Positions 45,571-56,194 of a stretch of 64,000 nt of DNA are shown piece after piece. The translations under genes and the position numbers were made by a program. The stretch's first letter is position 1, and the number at the start of each line of letters is the position of its first letter. The DNA comes from Paraconiothyrium sp. Pb-2020 (Eukaryota; Ascomycota; Dothideomycetes; Pleosporales; Didymosphaeriaceae), in the NCBI GenBank assembly GCA_022419385.1, contig JAJUBI010000008.1:1984001-2048000 (forward strand), given 5' to 3'. The notes beneath the pieces were generated by a model that was not told the DNA's origin, made no database searches, and saw only the letters and a list, made by a program, of their open reading frames with translations.

Positions 45571-47985
45571 TTATTTCGGATTGTACTTGTCCTTCCATAT
45601 CCTATTGCACCGTTAGCACGTGCCTTTCGTACCCTCTCTCCCACCCATGACTCCCTTCTCCTGGGTCTAAAGTAGGTAGTAGTAGCATCGTGTGCGTGCC
45701 GCGCCGCACACCACCTTCCCACCCGCACCTCCATCGCATCAACACCACGCCCGTCCGTCAATAGACCAGCCAGACACGCACGCACACCAGCCATATTGCG
45801 CCGCCAGCGACAGCACGCCACGTGTATGCGCTCAACACGAGCGTGCGGGCCCGACGGAGCGGGTGTGCGCCAGACGGATAGTGTGACAGGGCAAGCGTGG
45901 TGGGGTGTGACTTTGGTGCTGCGGTCAGGACCGTACCGGTTAAGCGAAGGATGCATCCAGGTGTGGTGGTTTTGGAGCGTGAGGGCCAATCGATGGGGCT
46001 TGGCGCATACGAGACGTAACGCTATGTATTGCCCAGCTGCCGTCCCTAATTCGGGCGATGACGAGCTTGATCGTAGTCATCGTGGGCTGGTTTTGGTGTT
46101 GATGCGATAGCGGCACGATGGCGACGATGCTTCGTTGTAACGTGCGCCGTTTACGCTTGAGTGAGATCGCCGCCGGATCTCGATGCACTCCCAGATCGCG
46201 ATGTTTTCAAGACGGGATAGAAAACAAGGTCTGCTTACCACGTGTTGCCTATTGTCTTACTTCCCTTTGACTCTGCGAGGCGGAGGAACTGTGCCGCTTT
46301 GAACTGTATGGGGCGTTAGCAATAGTCGGCCTTCCTGATGCGTATGCTGCCCAACAAATGAGGCTGAACGATTCAATACGATACATGACGGTGTGTCTTG
46401 GAATCCTCCGCGTGATGGTGAGATTGTGTTTATTGATATTCACCGTTCGGACAATTTTGCAGATAGCCTTGGCGCAGACTGGTCAAGTAGTGTAGACGGA
46501 GAAGAGCGACAATGTATGGACAATATCATCGCCCAGAAACGGACTGAGGAAGCGCTGGTGTGGTAGCCAAACCGCCATGTCGTGGCGAGCTAGTCGATAG
46601 TACTCTGAGCGCTCTCGGCCCGTCTATCTGCTGTGGCCATGTCGGGAGGTTTGCCGGCCTTCGGTCACGCCCGGTGGTAGCCATCGATTTGCAGGCTGAA
46701 TTATCCGAACTGAACTCCTGGGTTGAGGCCCCAATAGACTGAGGAGAGAGAGAGGCTGAGTGGCGGAAGGTTGAACATGAGGCTAGGGAGCGGGAGGTGA
46801 CTTCCATGTGCGCTGGAGATGACGTCCCAATAGAGGAGAGGAAGGCACGACTTTTCCCTACATCGACAATGACGCCCCCGTGAGGACACGCAGTAGGCCT
46901 GTCTTGAATGGGCAATGTCGAAAGAGTTGTTGCGGAAAAGGTGAAGACACGCAATGGATGTTGCAATGACGAAAGAAAAGCTGGAAACATACCTTATCTT
47001 TCTTCGTCCCAAACCCTTCGAGATAACACCAAGCCACCTCATTCATGGCATCCGTATCTCCCAAATTCGCAGCCGTTTCATAATACTGCTTCGCAGCCAC
47101 GGGATCCTTCTTCGTGCCCCACGCATACCGAAAGCAATTGCCCAACTCGAACATCGCAATCACCAGCTCCCCCTTCGCAGCACCGCCCTTTTTCATGCCC
47201 GCCTGCAGCGCCAGTCTTTCTACCTCCGCGCTGTTCGATGCCGCAACGGAGAGGTAGCGCACGGCTTGCGACATGTCCGGTTCGCAGCCCCAGCCATGCC
47301 GCAACGCAAGGCCGTAGAGGACCTGGGAAAGTGCGTTATTGGCGCCGTTGGGGTCGGCCAGCTTGCCGAAGATCTTCGTGCTGGCCGCGAAGTCGCCGGC
47401 CTCGTGCAGCCGGATCGCCTCCTGGATATCCGCATCATCTGGGGCGGCGCTCACGGTGTGACTTCCACTTCGACTCCTACCCTGCTGTAGACCCGGGGAT
47501 AGAGGATTGCTAACTTCGATGGTGGGCGTGTTTCCCCCGCTCTTCAGCACCGTATTACCTGAAATCAGCACTGTGGCGCGCTTCTCCCAATTCGCTTCCT
47601 CCTCCTCGTTGCGCGCGACGCCATCGCCTGTTACAGCTGGTAGATTCTCGGGCACGTTGACGCTGGAGGCGCTGCGGTTGCGACCAAAGTGGAGCTTGTG
47701 TCCGCCCTTCTCGCTCTCCTGTGGGCCTCCCGATTCTGCTGCGTTGCTATGCCGCCTAAATCTGCCTTTGAACCCTCGGTGTTCTGGGGCGGGGGAGAGA
47801 AAGGGTTGCGACGCGCGCGTAGGGTCACCGGGAAAGGTGGGAGGCTCGATGGACTCGCGCGTCGAGGTTGTGGTGCGGTAGAATTGGAATTCTGGCACGT
47901 CTGGGCTCAGAGTGGGACCTTGCTCTGCGACGTTCCCCTCGTCCCTAACTTTGTCTTTCTTCTTTAGTAGATCCTTGAGCGTCAT
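45571..47985 (-). CDS. Sel1-repeat protein, Nif1-like cell-cycle regulator, with two very long introns
   Basis: I rebuilt three exons: 46993-47985, 46239-46303 and 45571-45601, giving 362 residues. The two introns are 689 and 637 bp, about ten times the local norm, with clean signals (GTATGT...ACAG and GTAAGC...ATAG) and fitting phase. The first exon starts MTLKDLLKKKDKVRDE, is disordered, then carries Sel1 repeats (ALRHGWGCEPDMSQAVRYL and FRYAWGTKKDPVAAKQYYETAANLG). The second exon completes the last repeat (FKAAQFLRLAESKGSKTIGNTW) and the third ends IWKDKYNPK, the usual family ending. Fission-yeast Nif1, a partner of the Nim1/Cdr1 kinase, is the named relative; the function here is inferred. 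Confidence 0.8.
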
Positions 47986-48792
47986 TTTGGGCCTGTGATA
48001 TGCGATTGCGGCCTCAGACGTGTCGATGCGGCGTGTATGCGGCTGTGGGGCAGGTAATGCTTCGTAGAGCGATGCGCTTTACGACGCGCTGCTTCGAGAG
48101 ATGTTACGGGATTCTAAGGAATGTCTTGTATTTTCGTAAGGTGCCGGTGAGGTTATCTACATGCATAGAGAGTGACTGGAGGCGCTGCCGTGTCTTCGTA
48201 GGCAGCTTCGTTGTATGTGGTGCGGCTGTGCTTGGCTCTGCGAGCCGCCTCAGCCTCCGACATCAGCTCAGCGCTTGCGTTTGCATGATGGTTTCGATCA
48301 ATCAAGCAAATGCTGCATGATTCTGCTGACGAGTTCAATGCGCGTATGAAGACTCAATTCATCACTCGCAGTAAAGCGTGAAAATCTTTGACGTGTTTTC
48401 CATTGTCTATGTCCATTCTATGCGCGGCGCTCAGCAACTGTAATAGAGCTGCCCTCGCATGATCTCGGAGTATTCCCGTAATGCTGGATGCTCCCATATT
48501 CAAGATGCAAACCAAGCACCTCAAAGCCAACATTGTACAAGAATGAACTTTAGCGCTAAACGCTGAAGCGGGTATCAAGGATCCGTAAGAACGCCTCAGC
48601 CCGGTGTAAAGTCGCTGCTAGTACGGCGACACCTAGTAGAAAAGGCCGCGAGAGATACTTACCTTGGGCCGACCAGAAGTGGTCACACTGGGACGAACTT
48701 GAACGCCATCAAGACATTAGGAGATAACCGAAGGAGATGGATCGGACACCTACAGGGTCAGAAGGGAGAAAGATATATACAAGGACAGCGGC
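47986..48792. other. Intergenic, 0.8 kb
   Basis: The left part is the promoter of the Nif1-like gene and the right part the 3' flank of the CCCH gene. Nothing else is supported. Confidence 0.4.
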
Positions 48793-49970
48793 CTAGTCCT
48801 GGGATTCGAAAGCAACGTAGTCATGTTGCTGCGTGATAGCATGGTTGTGAATCTCGTCCGGAGAGCTCAAAGCATCTCTCATGTCGCTGATGTACTCATC
48901 ACCATCCACGGCGCTCTCCGGTGATCCGACCCCTGAAGAGCCAAGTGCAGCTGCCTTCATGCGAGAGGCGTGATGGACGTGCCTCAGTGGGCATGACGCT
49001 CCCGCGGCACAAGATCCGTTGTTAGCAAAGTCTGGACATTCGTAGACGTGGAGACAGGGACAAGCCTCTCCTGCGCCGCAATAGCCGAGCCTGCCAAAGG
49101 ACCCGCAGACCGGAGCATTTCGGTCGATCTGGACATGGGCAAACATGCATGGGGAATTAGTGCATCGATTCTCCAGGAAATAGAGACAGTGCGGCGTGTT
49201 GTTGCCTGTCGTGTCGTGTGACAGCGAGCAGAGGGTGTCCTTTGTGCAAACATTTTGGTACAGAAACCGCTTGCAGAGGGCTAGCTTGTTGAGATCGTGT
49301 ATGTCGGGGCACCGGAGCCGGGCGCATTTGCCTATGAAAGTGTCAGACAGACGATGGAAAGCTTACCACTTTTGGAGCCCAATGAAAGATACCTGTGGAT
49401 GTGAAGTTCGGGCACAGCGTATTTAAACTAACAGCTCGGTCGATCCTCTATTTAGCTACGGTTAGTCTACTGTTTGCATCGCAAAGATCTTTGGTGTTTT
49501 TTACAGTGCTGGGCTCGTTCCAAGCCGCGGAGCGGTTGGCACGATTCGGTCGCGTGTGGGGAGACCTCGAATATGGCTCGTGACCCGCGTTTGCCCTCCT
49601 CTTTCCATGAATGCGCGAACGTATACGTTGAGGGCCAACAGCGTTACGATCATGAAGTGATTGATGTTCGTCGTTCGAATCTGCATCGGGCGTGTCGCTG
49701 AAGGAAGGGGTAGAAGCGCGGCGATAGCCAACAGCCACCCCATAGCTATTGTTCGTCAGGTTGTAGCTAGGCGCACCTACAAGGCCTTGGTCGCGGAGAT
49801 CTGCCAGCTTGTGACCCGTAATATAGCCTACTGTTCATGAGCCAGTAGCTCGAAAGATCCGTCTCTTACATACTTCTAAGCTCCGCCCGGGCCTTGAATT
49901 TTGCTTCCGGTGTAGCTAGAAGAGCAATCTCCTGCGTAGTATAAGGTGGCGGTCCGGGTGGGCGCGACAT
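48793..49970 (-). CDS. CCCH zinc-finger protein with five fingers (ZC3H3/Red5-like)
   Basis: Four exons (49874-49970, 49505-49830, 49393-49447, 48793-49331; introns of 43, 57 and 61 bp) give 338 residues. The N-terminus reads MSRPPGPPPYTTQEIALLATPEAKF. After a disordered region, five consecutive fingers follow: LCPNFTSTGKCARLRCPDIH, LCKRFLYQNVC...H, HCLYFLENRCTNSPCMFAH, VCGSFGRLGYC...H and ECPDFANNGSC...H. Spacings are C-x7/8-C-x4/5-C-x3-H. This row is typical of ZC3H3 and fission-yeast Red5, which act in nuclear mRNA adenylation, export and elimination of selected transcripts. An acidic tail ends the protein. The first finger is built across an intron, which supports the model. Confidence 0.83.
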
Positions 49971-50286
49971 TTTGCGATCGTTGAAGCCTGAACCTGTGTA
50001 ATATGAATGCTAATTAAGCCGCGTAGAACAGGAACAAAAAGGGGAGGCACGTACAGTATGTTTGCGCTACAGAGAGTTGTCGCGTGGGGTGACAAAGAAA
50101 GCACAGGCGACAGGGTCCACTGAGGATGTGGCTCGTGCACAGCGCGTCTCGCTGTCACGTGATATGTACCACTCCAGGGCTCCAGTGAGCGGCTCATAGT
50201 TCAATCTTCAGCATATACAGCAAGCACACATCAATATCTTATTAATCCGTCGTAATTACATCGTTCTGGAATTTACTTCAATCCCA
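49971..50286. other. Short intergenic between CCCH gene and NOC4
   Basis: These 316 bp lie between two genes read in the same direction and must hold the promoter of the CCCH gene. No other feature is visible. Confidence 0.4.
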
Positions 50287-51930
50287 TTATCTGGTGCTAT
50301 ACACAAGACTCAGAAGGTTGCCGACAGGATTTAACCCCTCCTCAGCTGTGACTATACGTTTCGGAATTTCGAACTCAACTTCGGGAGCCTTCTTTAACTC
50401 TCTGTTCAGTTCCGTATCAAGGAGGGCCGTGTAAGAGTGGTCTAAGAAGTCTTCCAGATTGTATGACCGTTTCGTGAACTGCTCCGAGATAATCTTCGCT
50501 AGCGTCGCAACATTAGGGTGGTAGTGTGACTGTAGCGTCTCCAATTCCCATACGCTGCTCTCAATGGCATCTGTAAGAAGCGGGTCATGTTCATCCATGT
50601 CAAATGGATCTTCCATGCCGTTTTCTTCCATATCTTGCTTCAGGGCTGGGTCTCGTATCTCGCGATGCATCATGAATGTGCACGCCGGATGGCGCTTGAA
50701 CATGTTGTATACCCATGGGATGACAACGACAATACCAGCCGGAGGTGCATACAGCGCTAACCGTGAGAGCCGCTTGATGAAGCTTGCCACAAGTGTTGCT
50801 GGTAAATGTGTGGAAGACATGAATGTGTCCAATAATCTGAAGAAGCGTGATCGGTGTTTCGAGTGCAGCAGGCCATCATCCAGTAAAGAGTAAAGTTTTT
50901 GGTAGAAAGACGGATAGTCGAGATTCTTCTCGGAGATGAGATAGTACAGACCGGAAAGCGCCAGGAGGGATGTAGCGCCACCAACTTCGTAGGAGTCTGT
51001 AAGGAAGTCCATGAGCATTTCGGGCTGCGCGAACCATGGTGCGATTTGGTGAGAGAACACAGTCAGAACGGACTTTCGTTGCTCCTTTGTAATGCCTGAT
51101 CGTAATGTTGCAAGCCAGGCTTCTTGTGCTTGCGATCTGTACGAGCTCAAAGAAGGCACCGGACTTTTTCCCTGGACCTCAGTATAGAAATTTTGAATGT
51201 CGTCTTTCGATGTTGGGACGGCTTCAAGACTGAGGAGAAGCGACAAGCTGTTGCGCGCCGCACGTTCCTTTTCTACCTCGTCGAGTTCGGATTGAAGTAG
51301 CGTTTTGATAGATCGGAAAGTAGAATACCGGATGTCGTCGTAGGTGCCAAAGAACTTCTCCGCAAACTCGTCCCTCGAGCCGTCTTCTTCGGGCAGTAAG
51401 AGAAGCGCCTCCACGATCCTATGAAGGGGGCTGTTTTTTATGTTGAAGTCTTTCTGTGCTTTTGATTCTTCCTTGACCAGCCGTAAGAGCAGAGTCAACG
51501 CCACGGACTGCTTGGGCGGGTGTTCGCTGCTGAGGAAGTCGTGCAGTAGCACTTCTATGTATTCCTGATATCTTTGCTTCAACCATGTTACGATCAAAGT
51601 CTCAGCCTCAGTCATCCTCTTGCTTTTGACCATGTCTCCGGTAGACAGGAGTCGTGTGAATACTCGACATAGTGCGACGGCCGCGAGAACAGATGCTTCG
51701 TCTTCGGGATCTGAGGCTTTCGAAAGCTTCAAAAGGGTTGCAATATTGTTGTAGTGCTTTCGCGACTCTAGGATTTGCGATTCGAGGCGCAGAATCTCTT
51801 CCTGAGGGTCTTCGTCCTCGTCGCTGGAAGGCTTCGGGCGGGGTTTTGACTTGGTTGCGCGGCGCTCTGCTTCTCCCAATTTTCTCTTCCTCTTCACACC
51901 AGCTACGGCAGTAGATTTTAAACCCGACAT
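50287..51930 (-). CDS. NOC4: Ribosome biogenesis protein NOC4 (CBF/MAK21 family)
   Basis: A single exon encodes 547 residues. The N-terminus has a basic nuclear/nucleolar signal (GVKRKRKLGE and KSKPRPKP). Helical repeats fill the middle. The family signature lies near residues 330-450: GLYYLISEKNLDYPSFYQKLYSLLD, SRFFRLLDTFMSSTHLP, FIKRLSRLALYAPP and VYNMFKRHPACTFMMHRE, then DPFDMDEHDP. NOC4 forms a dimer with Nop14 and is needed for maturation and export of the 40S ribosomal subunit. It is divergent from ATP4 across only 194 bp. Confidence 0.94.
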   Translation of the reverse strand: MSGLKSTAVAGVKRKRKLGEAERRATKSKPRPKPSSDEDEDPQEEILRLESQILESRKHYNNIATLLKLSKASDPEDEASVLAAVALCRVFTRLLSTGDMVKSKRMTEAETLIVTWLKQRYQEYIEVLLHDFLSSEHPPKQSVALTLLLRLVKEESKAQKDFNIKNSPLHRIVEALLLLPEEDGSRDEFAEKFFGTYDDIRYSTFRSIKTLLQSELDEVEKERAARNSLSLLLSLEAVPTSKDDIQNFYTEVQGKSPVPSLSSYRSQAQEAWLATLRSGITKEQRKSVLTVFSHQIAPWFAQPEMLMDFLTDSYEVGGATSLLALSGLYYLISEKNLDYPSFYQKLYSLLDDGLLHSKHRSRFFRLLDTFMSSTHLPATLVASFIKRLSRLALYAPPAGIVVVIPWVYNMFKRHPACTFMMHREIRDPALKQDMEENGMEDPFDMDEHDPLLTDAIESSVWELETLQSHYHPNVATLAKIISEQFTKRSYNLEDFLDHSYTALLDTELNRELKKAPEVEFEIPKRIVTAEEGLNPVGNLLSLVYSTR

Positions 51931-52124
51931 CGCAGCGGCGGGGTAGTGGATCGTTTATGGACGACTGTCGTGTTGCTGTTCGTTGTCGCAATTGCTGGTC
52001 GTGAACTTTTTCCCAAACGCCGGGCCGTGTTCGGCTAGTCGGCTTGGCGCGTTGATTCTGCACCGGCGAAGCTCTCAACTCCATCAACGACACCGCCCAA
52101 ACCTCCCCACTCTCATCCACAGCA
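51931..52124. promoter_or_regulatory. Short bidirectional promoter NOC4/ATP4
   Basis: Only 194 bp separate the start codons of two divergent housekeeping genes, so the core promoters of both must overlap or abut here. No TATA box is visible. Confidence 0.5.
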
Positions 52125-53030
52125 ATGGCTTCTCGTCTGGCAAGGAGCGCGGTCGGTATGTACAAGCTTCCCAACGCGATTGCGGTGCCATTGACCGCCA
52201 TACTCACCCGCAACAGGCGCCGCTCGTCTCCGCCCATCGCTCCCTCTCCGCACCCTCCCCAGCATCACGGCCCAGATCACCCCGGCCCGCTACCAGTCCA
52301 ACCTGCCCGAGGACCCCAAGAAGAAGGCTCAGTCGCTGCTCGATGCGATTCCCGTGCCCGGCAACAGCCCCATTACCAAGGCTGCCGTCCTCTCCGCCGC
52401 CGCTGGTGTGAGCACCTTCGCCATCAGCAACGAGCTCTACGTTGTCAACGAGGAGTCCATCGTCGCCCTCTCGCTACTGACCATCTTCTGGGCTGTCGCC
52501 AAGTACGCCGGCCCGGCCTGGTCCAGCTATGCGCAGTCGCAGATTGACAAGATCTCCGGCATCTTGAACTCGGCCCGCGCCGACCACACCGAGGCCGTCA
52601 AGCAGCGCATTGAGAGCGTGCAGGATCTCGGCGGTGTCATTGACATCACCAAGAACCTCTTCGCTGTTTCCAAGGTACGACACAGGGGATGGAAATGAGA
52701 TGGATCTCCGCTGGACCGATGGGGCTGACTGCATGTAGGAAACCGCCCAGCTTGAGGCTCAGGCCTACGAGCTCGAGCAGAAGACGGCCATCGCCCACGA
52801 GGCCAAGACCGTCCTTGACTCTTGGGTCCGCTACGAGGGCCAGGTCAAGGCGAGGCAGCAGCGCGAGCTTGCCGAGAGCATCATCGCCAAGATCGAGAAG
52901 GAGCTTGAGAACCCCAAGACCCTCAAGCAGATCCTCGACCAGAGTGTCGTCGATGTTGAGAGTGCGTTAAGCCATCTTATTAGGTGCACCCCGCTAACAG
53001 CTCGTAGGGATTGTTTCGCAAAAGGCATAA
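52125..53030 (+). CDS. ATP4: Mitochondrial ATP synthase subunit 4 (F0 subunit b)
   Basis: Four exons (52125-52155, 52217-52674, 52739-52961, 53008-53030) give 244 residues, the usual length. The presequence is Arg/Ser/Leu-rich (ASRLARSAVGAARLRPSLPL). The mature part starts near ARYQSNLPEDPKKKAQSLLDAIP, followed by two hydrophobic segments (about 70-115: AVLSAAAGVSTFAISNELYV and SIVALSLLTIFWAVAKYAG) and a long charged helix that forms the peripheral stalk linking F0 to F1. The last exon is only 23 bp and encodes the end RIVSQKA; its phase fits. The gene is divergent from NOC4. Confidence 0.94.
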
Positions 53031-54429
53031 GCTACCTAAAACGTCTCCTTTCTCGTGGATTAGCATCATCCAATGTTACATAAATCTGTGCTATAGTCAA
53101 TCGGGTCGGATAGATTACCCAAGTCAATTTCATTTGGTCGAAGAATCTTTGCGATCTGTTCGTGTTGCATCCGCAAGCTCGCGTAGACGAACGTTGTCTC
53201 TCATTTTATGAGTGAACTAACGCCGCAATCTCTAACGACCCCCATGACCATAATATTTGCTTGACATTGCAGCTTCATGGTCCGGGGAAACAGCGTTTTA
53301 TGGATGCGAAAAGCTTCAATGGCGCCAGTATCTCCTAGAGATCGCTCACTGTCACGTGGCAGTAAGCTTCCGGGAAAGAAACGACAAGCACCACTTAGGA
53401 TCACGGTATATCTACTACATTCTTTGTGCGAACAATGACTCCTACCACTAGTTACTCGAGCAGAGTAAATTTTCCACCCGATTTGGATGTGGAATATGTA
53501 GAGCCGACACCTAACATGCCGACTGACTGAGATCGACTTACCAACCTTCCGTAGCTTTGATTGTTGAATGTGTAGGACAGTGAAAACGTTCACACCTTAT
53601 GCATGGTTTCCAGACACGCGTCGAGTTATTTTGGGACGGTGAGACGGAAAGCTGGCCCTCATCACCACCACCACCGCTGCGATGGAAGATTCAACATAGA
53701 CGGGGATAACCAATCTGTGTGTATCGCTGGCCAAGTTTTGCAAGGGACTACGGTCGATGAGTCCCAACCCGGCTCCTCCGATGGCGAATGGCTAGTGGTG
53801 TTTCGGGAGTTGATTAATTTGATTTGTGGATGCTGTTGAGAACGTGGATGACGGCGAGGAAGAGCGCGCACGGACTGAAGTAGCGGTAGTTTGCGGTGAA
53901 GCAAGTGCAGCGTCCGAGATTGCGCAATATTATCAATAACATTGAAAGTGTGATAAATTAATTCTAGACATGACAAGTTGGCTGCAAGACTTTGGACATG
54001 AATGTCTGGAGCGGATGTTTGTCGAAGGTTGCGGAGATTGTCGCCAGCACACCGTGTCTTGAGCCATCTCTCTAGTCTCAACCAAAACCCATGAGTCCTA
54101 AGTCCTGTACTTTAGTGTTCAAGCGAAAAAATATTGACAGCTCGACCGCAATCGACTGATGTCTGTTTTGACAAGTCCCATAGAACAATGGCGTCGAAAG
54201 CCAGTACATGTCGGTTTCCTCAGCTGCTTTCGGTCTCCAAACGTAACGAGACGTGAATAGATGTTCCGATTGTTTCCAATACTCGAGAACAAATCTTCAC
54301 GGGCGGAATCCATTGTTGGTCTGATTTAATTCAAAGGCAACCGCGTTCGACACCTACACATAGAAGCTTTTACCACAAGGGTTGGGTTCCACGGAAGGCG
54401 AGCCATGGCAGGTCATGTCGCAGTTTTAG
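53031..54429. other. Intergenic, 1.4 kb, no supported gene
   Basis: This stretch lies between ATP4 and the decayed repeat array. It has a short CAC/ACC patch near 53660 and moderately AT-rich sequence. No coding region could be supported. Confidence 0.4.
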
Positions 54430-55380
54430 TATGAAGATGTGCTTCGCCATAGCTGGGGACGGACGCACCCAGCAGCACAACATGGCTTGTCGTCCTCTAT
54501 GATTTTTAGACAGCAAAATCCTCCACATGAATCACATGCCATTCGAATTTGAAGTTCTCCATTTCCGAAGACATAGCGAACTGGTCATCCTGACTTGACC
54601 CGAGATTCTGAAACTAGGGAGTATCTTCTCTGGGATGAGAGCGCATGCGCACACCAGCACAGCATGGAAGGGGGCCTAGAGGATTCGCAGACAGCCGAAG
54701 GCCACATGGACTATGTCTTTCATATTTTCGTGGCCCAGCCCGAAAGACATAGGCTGAGACGTCGCGTTTCTGGAATTCGAAGAGCAAGCTTGCCCTGTTG
54801 CTCAGGAACAGACGCTGGCATCAGCACAACGTCGTCGAGATGTTCCAACTTTTGGAGACAGCAGAAAGGGCCACATGTGCAGCACTGTGAATGCTTTTGG
54901 TCGCCTGCTATCCAGAGCGGAGCTGCTATTTTTCTTGACATAAGTGACAAGCACAAAGTGTTGAAGAGAGTAAGAGTCAAATAGCACGTCGGATAGAGAG
55001 CATTTTTAAGATGTTTCTGCATTCAGTTCGGGTTGACTGGGCATGACTCGGCCTTGTGAATTGCTCCGGAAGAAGAGAAAGCCCTTTTTGCTCTACAAGG
55101 TCAGGGCGCGCACACCGGCACAACATGGCAAAACGTCTTTTGAATCGGTAGATAGCGGACAAGCCCACATGGAGGACCATGGCGTCAATTTGAGAGTTCC
55201 GAAACACATGATTTGTGCCTGAATTACTTTGAGTTCTAGTCAGAGACTGTAGCGAAGTGTGGGGAGAGAAGGTAGGCCTAAGACTGGTCTTTATACGTAT
55301 CCTAGTCGCTCTAGCTATGGTGGCAAGGTGTTTTGAATTGAAGCCCTAAGTACAGAAGATGAGCCTTGCCATATCTTTGT
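54430..55380 (-). repeat. Decayed tandem array with Cys-rich coding signature
   Basis: Four diverged copies share three boxes at fixed spacing: RGCACARC (near 54473, 54655, 54823 and 55116), GAYAGC 37-38 bp after each copy's start, and CCACATG about 50-53 bp after it. Copy spacing is about 170-290 bp. Read on the minus strand the copies yield related short peptides, for example CDSCGGFCCL, CCTCGPFCCL and PCCAG, with frame breaks between copies. A fifth partial copy is suggested by a shared GAAGATG-GC-T-GCCATA block at 54431 and 55356. It looks like the remains of a small Cys-rich gene family or a multi-domain Cys-rich gene. Confidence 0.55.
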
Positions 55381-56194
55381 TGTGGTGCCATGGAACACAC
55401 GACAAGGGGAGGGACAGGGGTATTGTGTGGTTTTGTTTGATAGTTTCGAAAGTACAGAGATACCAACAAGACATCGATATTCGCCGTTTTGAATGATTGC
55501 TCACACACCATGGTTCGATTTGAGTTGTAGTTGCCGAGCGGACTTATCCTCCCATATGTGGACGAATGCAGGGTTTGAGACCCACAAGATCCTTAGGCTT
55601 TGAGTGTTCAACATGAAAGCTAGGCTAGTCAACTTCTGTAAAGATTGATTGAAATTTCATCTTCCGTGGCTCTTCTCTATGAATCTCTTGACTTGGGTTG
55701 GTGGAGGGAACATAGGACGTGTTTATTTCCGTCACTGTTCTTGATCGTCTACACGTCGGAATGAGAGTTCCATCGTTCGATCATAATGAAAAACAACAGA
55801 AAAAAATACCGGTGGATGTTTCCAGTGCCAGCGAGTATCATGTATTTTCGATGACATCTTGCCTGTCCATGTTTTTCTCCTGATCTGAAGTCCACTGCCG
55901 TCGCATCATCACCTTCCCCCCTGGATCCTTGGCATCCTCACATGCATGCCAGGGTGTCTTATTGATCGGTGGCTTACAGGACAAGTCAGCTGCCGTGATC
56001 TTTTTTTTTTTTTCAAGCTCAGAAAGCCCTCCTAGAAAGAATGAACCTTGCGGAAGGAAATGAGGGTCTGGCATGTCCTCCCAAGAAATTATCAGCCTCA
56101 GTATTAGACCTCAGGAGGCAGGTGGTCACATGGTCCAGAAACATTTCGAGCGTACTCTTCCGCCCACGATACTCCGTTGTAGGATATTGCTTCA
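55381..56194. other. Intergenic, 0.8 kb, 3' flank of HET gene
   Basis: No gene is supported. A run of 13 T residues occurs at 56001-56013. The right end is the 3' flank of the HET-domain gene. Confidence 0.4.

Noticed and set aside
46526..46990. Minus-strand frame of 154 codons inside the first long intron of the Nif1-like gene
   Set aside because: It has no motif, and the downstream exons of the Nif1-like gene fit perfectly, so the interval is intronic. A nested gene cannot be fully excluded.
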